Shown here in pieces: positions 1-8,301 of a stretch of 64,000 bases of DNA. Source of the DNA: JAGNNV01 sp031392925 (GTDB lineage Bacteria > Acidobacteriota > Vicinamibacteria > Fen-336 > JAGNNV01); the NCBI GenBank assembly GCA_031392925.1, contig JANMVV010000158.1, positions 1-64,000 on the forward strand. Reading direction: 5' to 3'. The notes below the pieces were generated by a model. That model ran no database searches. It saw only the letters and a list, made by a program, of their open reading frames with translations, and was not told the origin of the DNA. Every line of letters starts with the position of its first letter. Within the stretch, counting starts at the first letter, position 1. The position numbers were made by a program, and so were the translations under genes.

Positions 1-1358
1 CGGTCGATCGCATCCTGGATCGACTCGCCTCGATTCACCACGAACTCGCCCACGGTCGGGACGATCTTCCGGCCCAGGCCGGCATTGAGCCGGGCGGCTT
101 CCGCGCGCGCGGGATTCCTGAGCCGCGCCACCACGGGCAGAGTCGAAGGCACCTTCCGCGGTGAATCCGCGAGCGCGCCCTCATCGGTGAGCGCGTTGAG
201 GAAGGCGATGAGATCGAGGCGCTGCTGGTAGGTGAGATGGATCGGCCGGATCTTGTCATCGAGGTTGGGTGTGGGCACGCCCATGCCGGGGCCGCCGCCC
301 TTCGAGTAGAAGTCGAGGACCTCGTCGAGGGTTTTGAACCGGCCGTTGTGCATGTAGGGCGCGGTCAGAGCCACGTTGCGAAGGGTTGGCACCTTGAATG
401 CACCCTTCAGGCCGCTTCCCTCGATGTCTCCGCGGCCGCGGTCCTCGGCTTCGTCGTCGAGCCTTGGCACGCCGATGACCTTGAAGTTGCGACTGGAAAA
501 CGTGGGGAGGGAATGGCACTCGAAGCACCGGGCCTGGCCGGACCGAAAGACATCGAAGCCGCGACGCTGCGAGAGGGTCAGGGCGCGGCGATCCCCGGCC
601 ACGTAACGGTCGAACGGCGAGCGCGAGGTGAGCTGGGTGCGCTCAAACGCCGCGATCGCCTTCGTGACGTTGAGAAGATTGATCGACGAGCCCATGTGGC
701 CGCCGAACGCCTGATCGAAGAGGGACTGGTATTCGGGCAGGGTCGCCATCTCGCTCGACAGGTTCGCGTCCGTCTCCCCCATCTCCTCGGGCGCGGTGAT
801 CGGATTCTTCGCCTGATCCTCGAGATCCTTCGCCCGGCCATCCCAGAACTGGGTCTGGTTGAACGCCGCGTTCCAGATGCTGGGGGCGCCGCGGCGGATC
901 ACCTGCCCGCCCGTCCGCTCCGGCCCCAGACCCTTGCCGCCTGCGCCCATCGCCTTGCCCCGGCCATCGGAGTAGCCGAGGTCGGGGTGATGACAGGTCG
1001 CGCACGACATGTCATTCCTGCCTGAAAGGACGGGGTCGTAGAACAGCAGGCGGCCGAGCGCGGCGCGGCGCGCAAACCGGGGATCGGTGATCGAGTTGTC
1101 CGGGCGCTGCGGCATGTCGGGCCAGCGGCTGGCGAGCCCGCCCGAACCGCTCGGGCCGGCGGTGTTCGAAGCGCCCTCGGTGTCCACGGGAAGGGCCATC
1201 GACGAAACGATCGCGATTGTGGCCACCGGCACGCCCAGGACCAGCGCGAGGAAGGCGCCAAGGATCTTCGGGCCCCGAGGCTTCGGCGGAGGCGCCAGCC
1301 GGGCCGTCTTCGGCAGCGGCGCGTAGGTACTAGTGGGTCGTTTGGGCGGCGGTGGCAT
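1..1358 (-). CDS. Di-haem cytochrome c peroxidase (MauG/CcpA family), 3' end outside window
   Basis: Reading the minus strand from an ATG at 1358 gives about 452 open codons running off the window, so the C-terminus is missing. Residues about 28-50 form a single membrane anchor or uncleaved signal. Two c-type haem motifs are visible: CATCH at residues 119-123 (bases 990-1004) and CFECH at 278-282 (bases 513-527). The family block YMHNGRFKTLDEVLDFY follows near residue 335. This is the bacterial di-haem peroxidase architecture; such enzymes reduce H2O2 in the periplasm, or as MauG-type proteins oxidise other substrates. The visible tail continues about 60 residues past the usual family end, so there is a C-terminal extension. 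The start overlaps the 3' end of the MFS gene by 29 bp, so the two are probably co-transcribed with arsR and arsM. Family assignment is firm; substrate is unknown. Confidence 0.88.
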   Translation of the reverse strand, partial: MPPPPKRPTSTYAPLPKTARLAPPPKPRGPKILGAFLALVLGVPVATIAIVSSMALPVDTEGASNTAGPSGSGGLASRWPDMPQRPDNSITDPRFARRAALGRLLFYDPVLSGRNDMSCATCHHPDLGYSDGRGKAMGAGGKGLGPERTGGQVIRRGAPSIWNAAFNQTQFWDGRAKDLEDQAKNPITAPEEMGETDANLSSEMATLPEYQSLFDQAFGGHMGSSINLLNVTKAIAAFERTQLTSRSPFDRYVAGDRRALTLSQRRGFDVFRSGQARCFECHSLPTFSSRNFKVIGVPRLDDEAEDRGRGDIEGSGLKGAFKVPTLRNVALTAPYMHNGRFKTLDEVLDFYSKGGGPGMGVPTPNLDDKIRPIHLTYQQRLDLIAFLNALTDEGALADSPRKVPSTLPVVARLRNPARAEAARLNAGLGRKIVPTVGEFVVNRGESIQDAID

Positions 1359-2589
1359 GTTGTCCGCGTTCACTTTCCAGGCGTCTCATGAGCCACGGTC
1401 CTTGAACCAGTGCCCACACCGCGCAAGTGGCGCCGGCCAGATAGAAGACGTTTCGATAGGCCGAGAGGGGATCCGCCTGGTTTCGAAAGGCCGCAACCAT
1501 GATCCCCCCGCACATCGGCCCGAGGAGCATGCCCACGGCGCCCGCGGTATTCACGAGCGCCATCATGCGTCCTCGCGATTCGGCGGGAACGAGAGTCGCG
1601 GCGTAGCAGAGCACGGTGCCGTACATGAACGACGAGGCGATGCCCGCCACCATCATCGAGACCGGGAGCATCCCTTTGGGTGCGATGGCGAGGGACGCGA
1701 TCGCGGCTCCGTAGAGCAGCGCCCCCAGGCCCAGAAGCGCCGCACGCGGCAGGCGGTCGCCCAGGCGGCTCGCCGGATACATAAGAAGGGCGAAGGGGAG
1801 CATCAGCATCGAATAGAGAAGGCCGACGCTGCGGTCGGACAGGCCGTGGGTCCTGGTGGCGAAGAGCGCGAAGGTCACGATGATGAGGCCGACCGTGAAT
1901 CGCTCGACGAAAGCCGCGGAGAGCGGTCCCAGGACGTCCCCGTCCCGCAGGGAAAGGCTGCGCTTCGTCGCGGGGTCGGCGGGCTCGATGGGCAAGGTCG
2001 CGGAATAAAGAAACGGAGCCGCCAGGGCCACGATCGCGGAGAGCGAAGCCCCGACAAGGAAAGGCAGCCTCGGGCTTTCGCCCACCAGAATTCCGCCCAG
2101 ACCGGATCCGAAGGCGATCGCGAGCATCACCGCACCTCCGGCCATACCCATGGCCCGGCCCGCCCCGACGAGCGGTTTGTAGGCGGCGGCGCGCGCGAGG
2201 AGCAGCGTCGCCGAACCAAGGTGGGCGGCGCCTTCGACGGTTCGCAGCAGGAGAACGAGCGGGGTGGCGAGCGGCAGTGAAACCACGACGAGTAGAACCG
2301 CATCCAGGCCGGCGAGGGCCATCAGCCAGCGCGCCGAGCGGTTGGCGCTCCCGGAGGAGACGAGACGCGCGATGAACGGTGTCGTGATTATGGCGCCCAG
2401 CATGTTGAGCGACATGAAGGCGTGCATGGGGCCTTCGGCGCCTCCGTGGAGCGCCGCGAAGAGAGGCCGGATCGCGGGAGCGAGCAGGGTGGCCGGAAGC
2501 ATCTGCAGGAACACGGCCGCGATCAGCCAGTGGAGCGAGGCGTGCTTCGCGTCCATCTCGGAAAGTTCCGCCGGGCGAGGGTCGTTCAC
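1330..2589 (-). CDS. MFS transporter, probable exporter in ars operon
   Basis: A 419-aa protein with about 12 hydrophobic segments and the MFS layout of two six-helix halves. The N-terminal half has a loop with SSGSANRSARW, near the usual motif A position, and the second half has an equivalent loop with SRLGDRLPRAA. The charged central loop is near residues 200-215. It starts 21 bp downstream of the arsM stop codon and its last codons overlap the peroxidase start. The position suggests export of an arsenical, perhaps a methylated product of ArsM, but MFS sequence alone does not define the substrate. It is not clearly ArsJ, which normally sits beside a GAPDH gene; no such gene is present here. 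Confidence 0.8.
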   Translation of the reverse strand: MNDPRPAELSEMDAKHASLHWLIAAVFLQMLPATLLAPAIRPLFAALHGGAEGPMHAFMSLNMLGAIITTPFIARLVSSGSANRSARWLMALAGLDAVLLVVVSLPLATPLVLLLRTVEGAAHLGSATLLLARAAAYKPLVGAGRAMGMAGGAVMLAIAFGSGLGGILVGESPRLPFLVGASLSAIVALAAPFLYSATLPIEPADPATKRSLSLRDGDVLGPLSAAFVERFTVGLIIVTFALFATRTHGLSDRSVGLLYSMLMLPFALLMYPASRLGDRLPRAALLGLGALLYGAAIASLAIAPKGMLPVSMMVAGIASSFMYGTVLCYAATLVPAESRGRMMALVNTAGAVGMLLGPMCGGIMVAAFRNQADPLSAYRNVFYLAGATCAVWALVQGPWLMRRLESERGQHATAAQTTH

Positions 2590-2610
2590 CCGGCGGATTT
2601 TCTCACGGAG

Positions 2611-3486
2611 TTACGAACAGCAGGTCGGGCCGCAACACGCGGCCTTGGGCGCCACCGCGGCCTTGCGAGCGCGGTAGGTCAGCGACCGCACGGTTCCCCG
2701 AAGCGACTCGAGGCCCACCCCGGCTTTCGCGGCCAGGCGCTCGGCCTCGGGCCGCGCATGGTCGATGACCATCGCGCCATAGTCGATGTCCTTCAGGATC
2801 TCGATCTCTCCCAGGCCCGCGGCCTTCAGCATGCCGAAGTACGCGTCGCGCATGGCCGCTCCCGAGATGCAGCCCACGTAGGCGTAGACGTCCTGCTCGA
2901 TCTCCGGCGGCAGCTTCTTGTCGAGCACGATGTCGGAGATCACGAGACGGCCGCCGGGCTTGAGAATCCGCGCGATCTCCTTGAACACCACCGCCTTGTC
3001 GGGCACGAGGTTGATCACGCAGTTGCTGGTGACGGCGTCCGCGGTTTCGTCATCAACGGGCAGTTTCTCGAGCCGGCCTTCGCGGAACTCGGCGTTCGTG
3101 ACCCCGGCCTTCACCGCGTTGCGGCGGGCGCGGGCCAGCATCTCGGGCGTCATGTCGACGCCGATGACCTTGCCGGTCGGGCCCACGGCGTCCGCGGCCA
3201 GGAACACGTCTATCCCGGCGCCGGAGCCGAGGTCGACCACGGTCTCTCCCGCCTTCAGGGCGAGGTGTTCGATGGGTGCGCCGCAGCCGAGACCGAGGTT
3301 GGCTCCCTCAGGAACCGCCTTCAGCTGCTTTTTCGAGTAGCCGATGTCGAGCGTGACCGCTTCTTCAGATGGCGAGCCGCAGCCGCTCAGACCGCAACAC
3401 GAGCCTCCTTCGAGCGCAATGGCCGCGTACTTTCCTCGCACGTTGCTGACCACGGCGTCCTTGTTCTTGGCATCAAGCGTTTCCAT
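2611..3486 (-). CDS. arsM: Arsenite S-adenosylmethionine methyltransferase ArsM
   Basis: A 291-aa class I SAM methyltransferase that converts As(III) to methylated arsenicals in the cytoplasm. The SAM-binding loop DLGSGAG is at residues 85-91. The family's As(III)-binding cysteines are present: C68 in GLGCGAP, C156 in SNCVINL and C206 in VGCISGA; extra N-terminal cysteines C30/C31/C36 match the additional conserved thiols of ArsM. The C-terminus ends in a Cys-rich tail (CCGPTCCS), which may bind metal. Its ATG overlaps the arsR stop as TAATG, so translation is coupled to the repressor gene. Arsenic methylation is known for this family; activity here is inferred from the intact cysteines. Confidence 0.95.
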   Translation of the reverse strand: METLDAKNKDAVVSNVRGKYAAIALEGGSCCGLSGCGSPSEEAVTLDIGYSKKQLKAVPEGANLGLGCGAPIEHLALKAGETVVDLGSGAGIDVFLAADAVGPTGKVIGVDMTPEMLARARRNAVKAGVTNAEFREGRLEKLPVDDETADAVTSNCVINLVPDKAVVFKEIARILKPGGRLVISDIVLDKKLPPEIEQDVYAYVGCISGAAMRDAYFGMLKAAGLGEIEILKDIDYGAMVIDHARPEAERLAAKAGVGLESLRGTVRSLTYRARKAAVAPKAACCGPTCCS

Positions 3487-3818
3487 TACTTCTTTCTCCT
3501 GGTGATTGTGTTGAGAGGGACGACGGGCGCCACTTCCTCGGCGCAGCAGTTTTCCTTGAGGTAGTCCACGAGGCCGAGGCTCGCGGCGAAATCCACGGAA
3601 TAGATGACCCTCCGACCCTCGCGCCTCGCGGTCACGAGACCGACGCGGGCGAGTTCGGCGAGGTGAAACGAGGCGTTTTGTGGCGAGATCTCCATGCGAG
3701 TCGCGATCTCCCCCGCGGCGAGGCCGAGAGGCCCCCGGCGCACCAGCAGACGAAACACCGACAGACGGGTTTCGTGGGCCAGGGCCCCCAGTCGCTGCAC
3801 CGCTTCTCTTATTTCCAT
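3486..3818 (-). CDS. arsR: ArsR/SmtB-family transcriptional repressor
   Basis: A 110-aa winged-helix protein. The recognition helix region reads SPQNASFHLAELARVGLV (about residues 45-62), followed by the wing ARREGRRVIYSV. The classical ELCVCDL metal site of E. coli ArsR is absent. A vicinal pair C91-C92 near the C-terminus resembles the C-terminal arsenite site of the Acidithiobacillus-type ArsR, although the third cysteine of that type is not seen. It is the first gene of the operon and starts 2 bp from a palindromic operator that overlaps the promoter, so autorepression relieved by arsenite is the simplest model. Confidence 0.93.
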   Translation of the reverse strand: MEIREAVQRLGALAHETRLSVFRLLVRRGPLGLAAGEIATRMEISPQNASFHLAELARVGLVTARREGRRVIYSVDFAASLGLVDYLKENCCAEEVAPVVPLNTITRRKK

Positions 3819-3819
3819 A

Positions 3820-3837
3820 TTTCTATTATTATAGAAA
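3820..3837. promoter_or_regulatory. Probable ArsR operator palindrome
   Basis: Perfect 7-bp inverted repeat TTTCTAT-N4-ATAGAAA lying 2 bp upstream of the arsR start codon and covering the -10 element. The size and symmetry are typical of ArsR-family operators, and AT-rich bases stand out in this GC-rich region. Confidence 0.75.
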
Positions 3838-3854
3838 CATAGAAGTCATGTCAA
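3826..3854 (-). promoter_or_regulatory. Sigma70-like promoter of the ars operon
   Basis: On the minus strand a consensus TTGACA (3849-3854) is followed after 17 bp by TAATAA (3826-3831); an alternative TATAAT (3828-3833) would give a 15-bp spacer. The -10 is only about 7-9 nt from the arsR ATG, so the arsR mRNA would be leaderless or nearly so. Confidence 0.72.
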
Positions 3855-3884
3855 GTGTCATGAAGTTCGACCGGAGCGAAACCC

Positions 3885-4967
3885 TTAGTACCCCCTGACC
3901 GCAGCGAACTCCTCGGGCCGATAGCTCGAGCACGGACGATCCAGCGCGGCGGGCCTCTTCTCTCCGGGAAACAGTCGGGCGAAGAGTCCGTCGGCCGCGG
4001 CATGCGCGGCGATCCGGTGACCCATGGGATTGGGATGGACGACATCGACGCGAACATCGCGAAACCCATAGGAGGCGAAGCACGGGAGGAGATCGACGGA
4101 GAGAAGACCCGCGCGCTCCGCGGCGCGCGCGATCCGGGCATGGAGGTCCTGGTAGGGGTAGTTCTCGAATTTGTTTCCAAGGATCGGAAAGATCGCGATC
4201 GCGGCCGCGATGCCTCGAGGCTTCACCACTCCCGCGAGTGCGGTGAAGCTCGCATCGAGATGAGCGTCGAGCGTCTCGGGCGTCGCCTTGTACAGTTCCC
4301 CGCCGAAGGGATTGCGGGCCCGCGCGAACTCCGCTCGGGCGTCGCGTTCGGTGAGCCGATACTCGATCCAGGCCGCGAAACGGGAGACGGACAGGAGGGA
4401 TTCGAGGGCGTGTCTCGGGCCGCTCCGCGCTTCCCGCCGCGCCTTGGTGAGACCGTATTCGAAGCTCACGAGGCCTTCAAGATCGTTGAGACAGAAGCCG
4501 AACACCACGACGTCGGGATGAAGAGCATCGACGCGGTTCCGCAGATTCTCGACCTCCTGATCGAGGTTGTAGCCAGGCACGCCCAGATTGAGGGTCTCCA
4601 CGCGCGGACCGAGGATCGCGCCGAGCTGAGCGGGAAACGCGTCGCTCTCCGCGACCCAGTAACCGAAGACGATGGAATCGCCCAACACCGCGACGCGGCT
4701 CACTCCGGGCCGCCTGGGCTGAAGCGTCGGGCCACGGAAGCCGTCACCGTTGATCCGATAGCCGACTTCGGAAGCGACGAAGGAGTTCGGCCGGAGCTCG
4801 AATCCAAGTTTCGGGTCGGCGCTCGCGCGCACCACTCCCCGGTTGATCTGGACCGTGCCCACGCTGAGCGAGGCGAGGCGGGCCGCCGCTTCGGCGACAA
4901 GGAGGACGAAGAGGATCGAACCGACGCTCAGCAGAACCGGAGGACCGGCCCGGCGAAGGAGCCTCAT
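3885..4967 (-). CDS. SGNH/GDSL-family hydrolase, membrane anchored
   Basis: About 360 aa from the ATG at 4967, chosen because the preceding small gene ends at 4996 and residues after this Met form an N-terminal membrane helix (LLSVGSILFVLLVAEAAARL). Catalytic blocks of the SGNH superfamily are present: block I VAVLGDSIVFG with the nucleophile Ser, block III GFCLNDLEG with the oxyanion Asn, and block V DVVHPNPMGH with the catalytic Asp and His. Such membrane-anchored enzymes usually act on O-acyl groups of surface polysaccharides or lipids; the substrate here is unknown. It resembles the SGNH protein encoded at 17882-18937 in architecture. An open frame extends upstream to 5084 but would overlap the small gene. 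Confidence 0.82.
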   Translation of the reverse strand: MRLLRRAGPPVLLSVGSILFVLLVAEAAARLASLSVGTVQINRGVVRASADPKLGFELRPNSFVASEVGYRINGDGFRGPTLQPRRPGVSRVAVLGDSIVFGYWVAESDAFPAQLGAILGPRVETLNLGVPGYNLDQEVENLRNRVDALHPDVVVFGFCLNDLEGLVSFEYGLTKARREARSGPRHALESLLSVSRFAAWIEYRLTERDARAEFARARNPFGGELYKATPETLDAHLDASFTALAGVVKPRGIAAAIAIFPILGNKFENYPYQDLHARIARAAERAGLLSVDLLPCFASYGFRDVRVDVVHPNPMGHRIAAHAAADGLFARLFPGEKRPAALDRPCSSYRPEEFAAVRGY

Positions 4968-4995
4968 CGAGCCATGGGAGAGTCGAAGGCGCTTC

Positions 4996-5316
4996 CTAGG
5001 CCTTGGCGACGCGGCTGCGAACGGCCTCGATCTTCGTGTCGCGTTCGGCGGAAAGGATGTCCCGCTCGCGCATGTACTGCTCATTGAGGAGGTCGACCTG
5101 TTCGCGAAGCTCTTCCGGAAGGCCGGGCGGGAGCTTCGGCTTCTTCATGATGTCGACCTCCGCGAGTTTCGCGTCGTAGACCCGGCGGATCTCCGCGATC
5201 TCCTCTTTCTGGGCGGCGGAAAGCTCGCGAATGCTTTCCCCGCTCTCCGCGTCCTTCTTGCGCAGGCGGGCCATGGCCAGTTCGAAGGAGCTCTTGGGGG
5301 CGTCGTCTTCAGTCAT
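4996..5316 (-). CDS. Small charged coiled-coil protein, function unknown
   Basis: 106 aa, very rich in Lys, Glu, Arg and Ala with heptad-like helical segments, no signal peptide and no cysteines. I do not recognise a named family. It is 28 bp upstream of the SGNH hydrolase and is likely the first gene of a two-gene unit. Codon use and the clean start (ATG 5316) support a real cytoplasmic protein; it may be a structural or adaptor protein, but this is a guess. Confidence 0.7.
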   Translation of the reverse strand: MTEDDAPKSSFELAMARLRKKDAESGESIRELSAAQKEEIAEIRRVYDAKLAEVDIMKKPKLPPGLPEELREQVDLLNEQYMRERDILSAERDTKIEAVRSRVAKA

Positions 5317-5374
5317 CAGATCGCGATTCTAACGATGGGGCCCTGAAGGGGTCTGCGTAAGTTCAAAAAATTGG

Positions 5375-5380
5375 TATTCT
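5375..5380 (+). promoter_or_regulatory. Possible -10 element for leaderless sulfatase transcript
   Basis: TATTCT lies 7 nt before the ATG at 5388, in the 71-bp gap between divergent genes. No purine-rich ribosome-binding site is seen between it and the start. The -35 region is weak, so support is moderate. Confidence 0.4.
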
Positions 5381-5387
5381 GTCCGGA

Positions 5388-6704
5388 ATGCCCTTCAGAC
5401 GTCACGCCGCGGTCACCTGCTTGTGGGCCGCCTTTGTCCTCGCCACCCTGGCTCTCGTGGCCTGCGGCGGCGGCGGGCCCGCCGCCCCCACCCCCGCGAG
5501 TGGCTCGGTCCCCTCCGCGGCCGCGCCCACGCCTCGGCCGGGACCGCCGGACATCGTGATCATCCTCGCGGACGACATGGGATATGGCGACCTCGGCGTC
5601 TACGGCCACCAGTTGAACAAGACGCCGAACATCGACCGGCTGGCCGCCGGGGGGTCGCGCTTCGACGCCATGTACGTGCCCACCCCGATCTGCGCGCCGT
5701 CGCGCGCCTCCCTACTCACCGGCCGGTACGGAGTCAGGAACGGTGTCACCTGGAACAACAATACGGTTTTGCGCAATGGTGAGGTCACGATCGCCCAGAT
5801 CCTGAAGAACCAGGGCTACGCGACCGGCATCGTGGGCAAGTGGCACCTCGGCGCGAAGGTGAACGAGATGCCTCTGCGCCTGGGCTTCGAGTTCTTCTAC
5901 GGAATGCTGAGCTCGCCCCCGGTCACGGACTTCATCAGTGGTGAGCAGGTCACCAAGGACTTTCCCGGAATGGACATGCTGACCAAGCGCCTCACCGATG
6001 AAGCCACCGCGTTCATCAAGAGGACGCCCTTCGACAAGCCGCTGTTCCTGCATTTCGCTCACCACGCCCCGCACGTGCCGAACATAGCCGGTCCGGCCTT
6101 CGTCGGAACGTCGGGCTGGGGCCCCTACGGAGATGCGGTCGGGGAACTCGACTGGTCGGTCGGCGAGGTGATGCGCACGCTCCAGGAGACCGGGCGGGAC
6201 CGCAACGCCATCGTCGTCCTCCTGAGCGACAACGGGCCCGAGGGATCGGGCTCGCCGGGGCCGCTCACGTACGGAAAGGGCAACATCAACGAGGGCGGCA
6301 TTCGCATCCCGGCCATCGCCTGGCAGCCCGGGAAGATTCCCGCGGGCCGCCTCATCAAGGACCCGGCCTCGACCCTCGACTTCTTCCCCACCCTCGCGAG
6401 CATGGTCGGAGCGCCCATGCCTCCGAAGGACTACGACGGTGTCGACATCACCCGACTCCTTACGGGAGAAGTCGACAGCATTCCCGGCAAGGGCATGGGC
6501 GGCCGGCGCGAGTTCTATTTCTTCATGGTGAGCGAGATCGCGGCGGTCCGGTCCGGCAAATGGAAGTACGTGCGGCCGGGATTCCGGGACTCGGTCCCGG
6601 TGCTCTACGACCTCGAGGTGGATCCGGGCGAGACGAACACACTACGCCGGTTCAACCCGGATTTGGTGACCGCGCTGGACAAGCGCATCGCCCAGTTCAA
6701 GTAG
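5388..6704 (+). CDS. Type I (formylglycine) sulfatase, lipoprotein
   Basis: 438 aa. The N-terminus is a lipoprotein signal with lipobox LVAC, Cys26, followed by a Pro/Ala/Ser-rich linker. The sulfatase fold shows metal ligands D62-D63 in ILADDMGYGD, the formylglycine motif CAPSR with C102, the HH pair in FAHHAPHVP, and the second metal Asp in LLSDNGPEG. It probably removes sulfate esters from a carbohydrate or other organic sulfate at the cell surface. Cys-type sulfatases need a maturase (FGE or anSME), not seen in the window. Convergent with the next sulfatase, stop to stop 9 bp apart. Confidence 0.92.
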   Translation: MPFRRHAAVTCLWAAFVLATLALVACGGGGPAAPTPASGSVPSAAAPTPRPGPPDIVIILADDMGYGDLGVYGHQLNKTPNIDRLAAGGSRFDAMYVPTPICAPSRASLLTGRYGVRNGVTWNNNTVLRNGEVTIAQILKNQGYATGIVGKWHLGAKVNEMPLRLGFEFFYGMLSSPPVTDFISGEQVTKDFPGMDMLTKRLTDEATAFIKRTPFDKPLFLHFAHHAPHVPNIAGPAFVGTSGWGPYGDAVGELDWSVGEVMRTLQETGRDRNAIVVLLSDNGPEGSGSPGPLTYGKGNINEGGIRIPAIAWQPGKIPAGRLIKDPASTLDFFPTLASMVGAPMPPKDYDGVDITRLLTGEVDSIPGKGMGGRREFYFFMVSEIAAVRSGKWKYVRPGFRDSVPVLYDLEVDPGETNTLRRFNPDLVTALDKRIAQFK

Positions 6705-6713
6705 CGCCCCGCC

Positions 6714-8177
6714 TCAGCGGCAGGACGCGCCGCGACAGGCCGCCAGGAGCTTCATGCGCTCGTTGAACCGGCTCACCTGAAGAGGATTGGCCCCGACCGC
6801 GCTATCCATCTGGTAGGGATCGGTCTTGAAGTCGTAGTACTCCTCTTCGCGGGTGTTGTGCTGGACGTACAACGCGGATTCGACGCCATTCTCCACCCGG
6901 ATGCCCTGGTAGGTCGGCATGAGCGTGGTCGCGGGATTGGTGTTGTCCCAGTACTCGATGAGGAGATCGGGCCGCCAGGCGCTGAGCGGCGGCGTGGATG
7001 CGGCGAAGAGCGGAGTCAGTGACCGACCCTCGATCCCGGGCGGCGGCGGCATACGGGCCCAATCGACGATGGTGGCGGGCAAATCGATGTTCGCGACGAG
7101 GTGTGGGATCGTGATCCCCTTCGGCCCTCCGGGAACCCGGATGTAGAGGGGGATGTCGAGAGACTCGGCGTAGGGCGCGGTCTTGTCGGTGAACCTGTGG
7201 GCGCCGGTCGAAAGCCCGTTGTCGGAGAAGAACACGATCGCGGTGTTGTCGAGCTCACCCTGAGCCTCCAGGGCCTGCACCAGCTTCTCGATCATCTCGT
7301 CGATCGCCTGCAGCGCGCGCAGCGAGTTCCGGTATTCGCTGTCGATGGCGATGATCTGGGCGGCGGTGAATCGGGCGATTCGCTTGATGTGCCTCGGCTT
7401 GTCGTTCACATCGGCCTCGTCGAAGGAGGGCGGCCGGGGCGCGCCGACGGAATCGAACATGCCCGCGTGCCGTGACGCGTACTTCGAGCGGTTATGCGGC
7501 GCGTAGGGAGCCACCATCAGGAAAAAGGGCTGGTCGTCCTTTTCCTCGGTCCGCTTCAGGTACTCGAGCGCGCGCGTGGCCAGGTAGTCGGTCTGGTAGT
7601 CGTTCAGCGCCGACTTGAAGTCTTTCCCGTCTTCATTGAAGGTGAAATTCGTGTAGGCCTGCGGCTCGGTGAGGCCGAGCCAGTCGTCCCAGCCCGGAGG
7701 CTTGCTGGTCCAGCCGGGACCGTATCCATTGATGTACTTCCCGACGTAGGCGGTGCGGTAACCCGCCGACTTGAGCCACACCGGAAGGGAATCGGCCTCC
7801 AACCCGCTGTCGCGATACTTGCCGTATCCGCCAAGCGGCGCTTCGTTGCTGAGGACGTTGTGATTGTGGGCGTAGCGGCCCGACATGATGGTCGCACGCG
7901 AGGGGCCGCACAGAGGGGTCGTGGCAATCGCGTTCTGGAAGGTGACGCCCTGGGCGGCGATGAGCGCCTGCATCCGCGGCATCTCGCGAGCGCTCACTTC
8001 CTCCTGATCGTCGGTCATGATCACGACGATGTTGAGGGCCTTGGGCGTCGGCGTGGCCGAAGGAGGGGCGGCGGAGGGCAACGAGGGCGACGGGCTGCCC
8101 GAACCGCAAGCGAGATGGAGAAGGAGCCCGGCGGAGAGCAGGGAAACGATTCTGAGGGTCTTGGGGAAACTGATCAT
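6714..8177 (-). CDS. Type I sulfatase, lipoprotein, N-acetylglucosamine-6-sulfatase-like
   Basis: 487 aa. Lipobox HLAC with Cys24, then a Ser/Pro linker. Metal ligands DDQ at 56-58 (IVVIMTDDQEE) and the formylglycine motif CGPSR at 90-94 are intact. The TDDQ and SGRYAHNHNV blocks are typical of the arylsulfatase/glucosamine-6-sulfatase subgroup, and the second metal Asp is in VFFSDNGLSTG. The C-terminus ends with the short Cys pair CRGASCR, shared with the sulfatase at 12059-13552. Predicted to act outside the inner membrane on sulfated glycans; exact substrate unknown. Confidence 0.92.
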   Translation of the reverse strand: MISFPKTLRIVSLLSAGLLLHLACGSGSPSPSLPSAAPPSATPTPKALNIVVIMTDDQEEVSAREMPRMQALIAAQGVTFQNAIATTPLCGPSRATIMSGRYAHNHNVLSNEAPLGGYGKYRDSGLEADSLPVWLKSAGYRTAYVGKYINGYGPGWTSKPPGWDDWLGLTEPQAYTNFTFNEDGKDFKSALNDYQTDYLATRALEYLKRTEEKDDQPFFLMVAPYAPHNRSKYASRHAGMFDSVGAPRPPSFDEADVNDKPRHIKRIARFTAAQIIAIDSEYRNSLRALQAIDEMIEKLVQALEAQGELDNTAIVFFSDNGLSTGAHRFTDKTAPYAESLDIPLYIRVPGGPKGITIPHLVANIDLPATIVDWARMPPPPGIEGRSLTPLFAASTPPLSAWRPDLLIEYWDNTNPATTLMPTYQGIRVENGVESALYVQHNTREEEYYDFKTDPYQMDSAVGANPLQVSRFNERMKLLAACRGASCR

Positions 8178-8301
8178 CTGGAAATCGACATCACTCGCGA
8201 GTATTCAAGAACGAAAGGTCAGGACCGCCCCCACAACGCGTGTCGAAACTATATACAAATAAGAGACCCAGTTGAAGTACAGTGGCGCCGAGGAGTACCA
8301 C

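Noticed and set aside
237..1025. 262-aa plus-strand frame
   Set aside because: It is the antisense of the di-haem peroxidase, whose frame has both haem motifs and family blocks.
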